DNA from: Streptomyces sp. NBC_01551
GTDB lineage: Bacteria; Actinomycetota; Actinomycetes; Streptomycetales; Streptomycetaceae
Length of the DNA stretch: 64,000 bases
NCBI RefSeq assembly: GCF_026339935.1
Contig: NZ_JAPEPX010000001.1
Location: forward strand, 3,486,001 to 3,550,000
Direction: 5' to 3'
Position numbers and translations under genes: made by a program. The notes below the pieces were generated by a model. That model was not told the DNA's origin. It worked only from the letters and a program-made list of their open reading frames with translations, and did no database searches. This document shows, in pieces, positions 59,205 through 64,000 of the stretch (the stretch's first letter is position 1; every line of letters starts with the position of its first letter).

Positions 59205-61022
59205 TTACAAAGGCCGCTCGTATCGGCTCGGCACCGGGAAGTAGGACTCCAGGAAGGGGTGCAGAAGCCGGGTACTGCGGTCGAAATCCTCTTCCGTCGA
59301 GAGAGTGTCGTTCAGGCAGAACACGTCTCTGTCACGTGAGAGGAGCAAACGGTCCAATCGGTTGCCTGCGTTGGGCAGCGAAACGTCGATGTAGACGTAC
59401 TCGAGGTCGCCGGCCAGCGCGCGCCCGGTATGGAACGCGTAGTAGTGGTACAGCGAAGAGGGGATGGCGATGTCGTCGGGGCTGCGGAAGCGCTGGGCGG
59501 CCGTGGCCCGGTGCTGCTCCGCGAACTCCTCCTCGATCTCGCTGAGGATCGTGCGGTTCAGGGCGTGCGGGACGTGCCGCATCTTCTGCACCGGGGTGGT
59601 GCCGAAGCGCTCCTGGATCAGCGCCCGGTTGTTCTTGCCCGCGATGGAGACCGGCACGTCGTCGGAGGACGGCGGGCCGAGCGGCACCAGGGCCGGGGAC
59701 GGGAAGAACTGGGTCAGGCCGTTGGCGACGAAGAACCCGCCCGGGGCCATCTCGCGGCCCAGGAACACGTCGTCGTTGAAGTAGAGGAAGTGCTCGGAGA
59801 GGCCCTCGATGTGGTGCAGCTGGCTCTCGATGGCGTGCGAGTTGAAGGTGGGCAGCGCCGCCTGGTCGGAGAAGATCTCGCGGTGGCTGACGACCTTGAT
59901 CCCGGGCTGGGTGGTGTCCAGCCACTCGGGGGTCTGGTCGTCGGTCACCAGGTAGACGGTGCGGACCCAGGGGGCGTACATCGCCAGCGAGCGCAGGGAG
60001 TAGCGCAGTTCGTCGTGGTTGGCGTAGCGCGCCGCGTTCGCCGCCTCGGCGTGGTAGTCCGCGCCGGTGAACCCGGCCCTGCGGCGCAGCCACTCCGGGT
60101 CGGAGCCGTCCACCCAGGTGTAGACGACGTCGATGGGGAAGGAGATGTCCCGGGGGAGCGTGGTGGTGAACTCCGGGCGGGTGCGCACCGTCATGGCGGT
60201 GGTGGTACGGGTGCCCCAGGGCGCCGTGAACGTGGTCGCCGGGACCTCCACGGAGGGGGCGTCGGCCGGCACGGACTCGGTGATGGAGTTGCGGCGCGGT
60301 GCGACGAGGCGGTCGCCCTCGCGGGCCCAGAACTCGATGTCGCAGCCGTGCTCCGGCCCCAGGACCACGTTCTGGCCCGGGTCGGTCCGGTACCAGAACA
60401 GGCGCAGGCTGCGGGCGCGCGCGTACCGGCGCCAGTTGGCGGGCTGGTAGGCGGGGACGATGCGCTTGTTCTCCGGGCCGCGGGGGCCGAAGTAGGCCGG
60501 CAGCGTCCGGCTCAGCTCCTGCAGGGCGGCCATGGCGGGGGCGCGGTCGGAGGCGGCGACGGCCACGGTGGTGGCCTGGCGCTCCTGGTTGCGGACGCAG
60601 AAGTAGTCGACACCCGCGGTTTCGAGGGCCGCGGTGACCGCGCCGAGGCCGGCGCGGCGGGTGGTCTCGGGCGACAGGCCGTCATCGGCGAAGGCGATGC
60701 GCGGACGTCCGCCCACGGTTATGACGAGCGCGCCGGCGCCGGCGACGAGGGAGCGGCGCAGGGTGGCCAGGCTCGCGCCGCGCACCTTGCCGGGCATCTG
60801 GCCGACACCGCCGGAACCGATGGACTGCTTGATGCGGCGGCGGGTCTCGGGGGAGTAGCGGGCGGCGACCACGCGGCGCAGGCGGGTCGGCATCACCTTG
60901 CGGTAGACCCCGACCAGGGCGGAGCCCTCGGCGTTGGGTCGGCCGGTGGCGCCGGCGGGTGCCGCGGCCTGTGCGGTGGCCGTCGCGGGGGTCGTCCCCT
61001 GCTTCAGCGACGGTACGGTCAC
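59205..61022 (-). CDS. Stealth-family sugar-phosphate transferase
   Basis: The frame gives 605 residues from GTG 61022 (a longer frame to 61076 also exists). The Stealth conserved regions are clear: CR1 FPIDVVYTWVDGSDPEW (near 318), CR2 ARYANHDELRYSLRSLAMYAP and VTDDQTPEWL, CR3 HHIEGLSEHFLYFNDDVFLGREM, and CR4 YHYYAFHTG. The first 290 residues are a variable N-terminal module (LETAGVDYFCVRNQERQATTVAVAASD, CDIEFWAREGDRLVAPRRN). Stealth proteins are hexose-1-phosphoryl transferases that build capsule-like or phosphodiester surface polymers. The start has a weak Shine-Dalgarno. It leads the operon with PIG-L and acyltransferase. Confidence 0.92.
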   Translation of the reverse strand: MTVPSLKQGTTPATATAQAAAPAGATGRPNAEGSALVGVYRKVMPTRLRRVVAARYSPETRRRIKQSIGSGGVGQMPGKVRGASLATLRRSLVAGAGALVITVGGRPRIAFADDGLSPETTRRAGLGAVTAALETAGVDYFCVRNQERQATTVAVAASDRAPAMAALQELSRTLPAYFGPRGPENKRIVPAYQPANWRRYARARSLRLFWYRTDPGQNVVLGPEHGCDIEFWAREGDRLVAPRRNSITESVPADAPSVEVPATTFTAPWGTRTTTAMTVRTRPEFTTTLPRDISFPIDVVYTWVDGSDPEWLRRRAGFTGADYHAEAANAARYANHDELRYSLRSLAMYAPWVRTVYLVTDDQTPEWLDTTQPGIKVVSHREIFSDQAALPTFNSHAIESQLHHIEGLSEHFLYFNDDVFLGREMAPGGFFVANGLTQFFPSPALVPLGPPSSDDVPVSIAGKNNRALIQERFGTTPVQKMRHVPHALNRTILSEIEEEFAEQHRATAAQRFRSPDDIAIPSSLYHYYAFHTGRALAGDLEYVYIDVSLPNAGNRLDRLLLSRDRDVFCLNDTLSTEEDFDRSTRLLHPFLESYFPVPSRYERPL

Positions 61023-61312
61023 GATGTGCTGCGCCTCATCCCTGCTCCTCGGTGGGCCCCAACCGTCGCATATCATGCTGAGCTAAAGGAAACCCATGTG
61101 CGAGGTAAGGGTCAAGAAAACCCCATGGAAATGCAACCCGTCACAGTGGCGCTCTGAGAGCGGGACGTAGCGGGATTTCTCTGCATTCTAGTGGTGGGCA
61201 TGGGTCGTCGGACGTGGTCGTCGGACGTTGGACGGGCTGGGCCGGGCGGTCGCGCCCGGCAACGCCGCCGAGTGACACGTGGTCATCACCACACGAAGGA
61301 TGTTGGAGCGCC

Positions 61313-62302
61313 ATGAGTGAAACCTTGCTGTCCCATGCGGTGGGGGCGGTCAAGCGCGCTCGGCGTACGGCGGGCCGCATCCGCCGTCGCGTGGAGCGGA
61401 TCAACACGGTCCCGGCGCTGGGCACCAGAGGGCGGGCCCGGCCGACCCTGAAGCCCGTGCACCTCTCCGTGCTCGGCGGCCGCACCTTCAACCTCGCCGT
61501 GCCCTCGCCCCGGCGTTCCGCCGACGTCGCCTCGGCGTTCCTCGTCTTCGAGCGCGGTACCCAGCGGCACGTCGTTGCGATGGAGCTGGAACCCCAGCCG
61601 CACGGCCCGACGCTGCTCACCGCGACGGCCGGGCTGCGGCACGCCCGTCACGACGGCCCGGAGGCCTCCGGGCCGCGGCTGACCGACGGTGTGTGGCGTC
61701 TCACGGTGGAGATATCCGACACCAACGGCCGCCGGGCCCGCTTCGGGATCACGGCCCCGACCCCGCACGTGGCGGACGGCCCCACCCTCTCCGCACCGCC
61801 GAGCCCCTCCTCGGGCGCCGTGTTCCGGCCCATGCGGTCCGTGGACGGGCAGTCGATGATCAAGGTGACCGGCCCCCGGCTCGGCGCCGAGCTGATCGCC
61901 TTCGACCTGCGATGGGACCGCGTCTCGGTCCGCGGCCGGCTGCTCGCCGGCGGTTCCCCCGCCGAGTTCACGACCGAGGCCGTGCGCCGCGGCGGCGGTA
62001 TGAATCCCGTCACGATCCCCACCGAGTGGGACGGCGACCGCTTCGCCTTCGACGTACCGCTCGACGCCATGGCCAAGGGCCGTGCCAAGGGCGTGTGGGA
62101 CATTCAGATGCGGTCCGGGCGGAACCGGATCAAGATCGGCCGTCGTCTTAGCGACGTACGCCATCCCAAGAAGGTCTTCCGCACTCCTTTCCGGACGATC
62201 GCCACCGAGGGCGGCGCGCTGCTCCGCGTGCACGCGCACCTCACGGCCGCCGGGAACCTCGCCGTAAGCAGCACTGTCATCTCCACCAAGGAAACCGTCT
62301 GA
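61313..62302 (+). CDS. conserved protein of the surface-glycopolymer cluster, function unknown
   Basis: The 329-residue protein begins with a basic helical segment (HAVGAVKRARRTAGRIRRRVERIN) and continues as a mostly beta protein (LSVLGGRTFNLAVPSPRRSADVASAFLVFERGTQRHVVAMELEPQP, ELIAFDLRWDRVSVRGRLLAGG, WDIQMRSGRNRIKIGRRLSDV). No catalytic motif, signal peptide or membrane helix is visible. Its stop overlaps the glycosyltransferase start by one base, so the two act together, possibly in glycan assembly. ATG 61313 has GGAG 5 nt upstream; the longer frame to 61214 is not supported. It diverges from the Stealth gene; the gap 61023-61312 has AT-richer stretches and a direct repeat of GTCGTCGGACGT at 61209-61236. 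Confidence 0.7.
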   Translation: MSETLLSHAVGAVKRARRTAGRIRRRVERINTVPALGTRGRARPTLKPVHLSVLGGRTFNLAVPSPRRSADVASAFLVFERGTQRHVVAMELEPQPHGPTLLTATAGLRHARHDGPEASGPRLTDGVWRLTVEISDTNGRRARFGITAPTPHVADGPTLSAPPSPSSGAVFRPMRSVDGQSMIKVTGPRLGAELIAFDLRWDRVSVRGRLLAGGSPAEFTTEAVRRGGGMNPVTIPTEWDGDRFAFDVPLDAMAKGRAKGVWDIQMRSGRNRIKIGRRLSDVRHPKKVFRTPFRTIATEGGALLRVHAHLTAAGNLAVSSTVISTKETV

Positions 62303-64000
62303 TGAAGATCACCTTCCTGCTCACCTGGGGCGACGAGATGGGTGGCACCGAGATGGCCACCTACACCCAGGCGGCACACCTGGCCCCGCGCCACGAGGTC
62401 GAGGTGATCAGTGTCTTCAAGACCAGGCCCGCGCCCTTCTTCTCCGCCGGCCACGCCATCCCGCGCCGCTACCTCGTCGACCGCACCGGCCCCTACGGGC
62501 GCCCGGTGCGCGAGAGCGGTCTGAACGAACAGGCGTGCCGCACGCTGACCTCGCTGCCGAGCGAGATCATCCGCCCCGCCTGGGAAGCCACCTTCGACCG
62601 GCTCTCCGACATCGAGATGACCAACGCGCTCGGTTCGCTCGACACCGACGTGCTGATCACCACCACGCCCGCGCTGATGGCCGCCGTCGCCGAGCTGGTG
62701 CCCGCCCGCGTGATCACCGTGCACCAGGAGCACCGCGCGTCCCAGCTCCGCGGCGTCAGCGGCGAGCCGCTGCTGGTCTACGCGCCCCGGATCGACGCGC
62801 TGGCCTCGCTCACCGAGCGCACCAACGACTGGTTCGCCGACTCGCTGGGCGCCACCGCCCCCGAGCTCGTCGCGATACCCAACGCCGTCCCCGACGGTTT
62901 CCGGCCGCGCGCCGACCTGGACAGCAAGACCATCGTGCTGGCCGCCCGCATGACGCCCGAGAAGCAGCTCGACCACGCGATCGAGGCCTTCGCCTCCATC
63001 GCCGACGAGCACCCCGAGTGGACGATGCGGATCTTCGGCGACGGGCCGCAGGAGGTCCGGCTGCGCCGGATCATCGACGGCCTCGGGCTGCACGACCGCG
63101 TCATGCTGCTCGGCCGCTCCTCCGAGATGGAGCAGGAGTGGGCCAAGGCCGGCCTGGCCATGCTGCCCTCCCGCAACGAGGCGTTCCCCCTCGTGCTCCT
63201 GGAGGTGTTCGCCGCCGGCGTCCCGGTCATCGCCTACGACATCGTCACCGGCCCCGCCGAGATCATCCGGCACGGCGTCGACGGCCTGCTCGTCCCCGCG
63301 GGCGACAAGGACTCCCTGGCCGTCGCCATGTCCAAGCTGATGGGCGACGACGAGACCCGCCGCGCCTACGGCAAGGCCGCCCGCGAGGGCGTGCACCAGC
63401 GCTTCAGCGCCGAGCGGATCACCAAGCAGTGGGAGGAGCTCTTCGAGCGCCTCGTCGCCCGCCGCGACTCGCCCGCCCGCCTCGCCGAGCGCGCCGACCG
63501 CACCGCGCTGCGGATCGCCGCGGGCGGCACCCGCAGCTTCAACGTGGCCGCGCCGATCAGCGTGCTCGCCGGCTCGGCCGACGAGCAGAAGGCCCGCGAG
63601 GTCATGATCCAGGCCCAGGACCGCTCCGGCGCCCTGGTCCGTTCCGCCGGCCGGCTGGCCGAGGTGCGCGACGACATCCTGGCGCCCCGCATGGCCGAGT
63701 GGAACCTGGAACTCACCACGGCCGCGCTGAAGGCGCACGGCATCCCGTACATCCTGCTGCGCGACGGCGGCACCTCGTACCGCATCGCGGTCGAGGTCGA
63801 GCGCCGCGAGGCGGTACTCGCCGCGCTCGCCGCCGACCTGCACGGCAAGCCCGTCTACGCGGAACTCGTGACCCCGCGCGGCGCGGCCCCCGGCGCGGTC
63901 CTCGCCGAGCGGCTGAAGTCCGTCGGCGACGTCGCCGGCCTGCGCGTCTTCAAGCCCGTCGTCACCGAGAGCCGGACCCTGCGCTACGGCCCCGCGTTCG
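62302..64000 (+). CDS. GT4 glycosyltransferase with Stealth-like N-module, 3' end cut by window edge
   Basis: The open frame of 566 residues continues past the window. Residues about 1-395 form a GT-B glycosyltransferase of the GT4 group: MKITFLLTWGDEMGGTEMAT, the acceptor-side start; AARMTPEKQLDHAIEAF, IFGDGPQEVRLRRII, LLGRSSEMEQEWAKAGLAMLPSRNEAFPLVLLEVFAAGVPVIAYD with the donor-binding E-x7-E-like loop, and GVDGLLVPAGD. From about residue 470 the chain (ALKAHGIPYILLRDGGTSYRIAVEVERREAVLAAL) resembles the N-terminal module of the Stealth protein at 59205-61022. The full protein is therefore likely a GT4-Stealth fusion. ATG 62302 overlaps the previous stop by one base. Confidence 0.85.
   Translation, partial: MKITFLLTWGDEMGGTEMATYTQAAHLAPRHEVEVISVFKTRPAPFFSAGHAIPRRYLVDRTGPYGRPVRESGLNEQACRTLTSLPSEIIRPAWEATFDRLSDIEMTNALGSLDTDVLITTTPALMAAVAELVPARVITVHQEHRASQLRGVSGEPLLVYAPRIDALASLTERTNDWFADSLGATAPELVAIPNAVPDGFRPRADLDSKTIVLAARMTPEKQLDHAIEAFASIADEHPEWTMRIFGDGPQEVRLRRIIDGLGLHDRVMLLGRSSEMEQEWAKAGLAMLPSRNEAFPLVLLEVFAAGVPVIAYDIVTGPAEIIRHGVDGLLVPAGDKDSLAVAMSKLMGDDETRRAYGKAAREGVHQRFSAERITKQWEELFERLVARRDSPARLAERADRTALRIAAGGTRSFNVAAPISVLAGSADEQKAREVMIQAQDRSGALVRSAGRLAEVRDDILAPRMAEWNLELTTAALKAHGIPYILLRDGGTSYRIAVEVERREAVLAALAADLHGKPVYAELVTPRGAAPGAVLAERLKSVGDVAGLRVFKPVVTESRTLRYGPAF

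Overview
The window reads as a stretch of Streptomyces core chromosome. Support comes from the very high GC, GTG starts, Streptomyces-type families (DUF2617, DUF3151, DUF5063, Xre/DUF5753/DUF397, BTAD regulator, LAXTG surface protein) and an exact copy of the 14-bp Streptomyces parS site. From memory, the gene order resembles the ask/asd to fba/pyrE interval of the S. coelicolor chromosome. No rRNA, tRNA, prophage, intact insertion sequence or CRISPR array was seen. Both window edges cut genes: an aminotransferase at the left and a glycosyltransferase at the right.

Region by region. 1-9.2 kb: PLP aminotransferase, DUF2617, membrane aminopropyltransferase, SRPBCC protein, aldose epimerase, pyrE, a perfect 38-bp palindrome with parS at its centre, fba, then a gamma-butyrolactone-receptor-like TetR and a short BTAD/SARP-like regulator. 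9.2-13.9 kb: GAF/PucR regulator, small secreted protein, a degenerate IS701-like transposase and DUF3151. 14.1-17.3 kb: tryptophan to anthranilate (tryptophan 2,3-dioxygenase, kynureninase, kynurenine-formamidase-like hydrolase). 17.2-18.9 kb: an Xre/DUF5753-DUF397 module, with a rare TTA codon in the Xre gene and an internally duplicated DUF397. 18.9-23.4 kb: polysaccharide deacetylase, small secreted protein, GlcG-type protein with divergent MarR, and a LAXTG surface protein, separated by two inverted copies of an intergenic repeat. 23.6-32.8 kb: purA, diacylglycerol-kinase-like protein, GbsR/MarR regulator divergent from a two-gene ABC exporter, P450 with calerythrin-like EF-hand protein, and an aldehyde dehydrogenase. 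32.8-39 kb: hydrolase, acyltransferase and two tandem paralogous NarL-type two-component systems. 39.3-45.7 kb: accessory genes (HIT-like, LysE, SnoaL, MarR/DJ-1, class III aminotransferase, GntR). 46-51.2 kb: SLATT protein, ybaB, recR, DUF5063, ask, asd. 51.3-64 kb: ECF-like sigma factor with a membrane partner, SURF1, S9 peptidase, and a cell-surface glycopolymer cluster (acyltransferase, PIG-L deacetylase lipoprotein, Stealth phosphotransferase, a protein of unknown function, GT4 glycosyltransferase).

Functional links. pyrE/purA/fba and ask/asd are housekeeping metabolism. The kynurenine genes can return tryptophan carbon to anthranilate. Many regulators sit beside their likely targets, and several divergent intergenic regions hold clear palindromes that look like operators. 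Several genes appear leaderless, with a TAnnnT hexamer 6-7 nt before the ATG. A CTAGTGC...GCACTAG element recurs at gene ends and supplies the stop codons of its neighbours.
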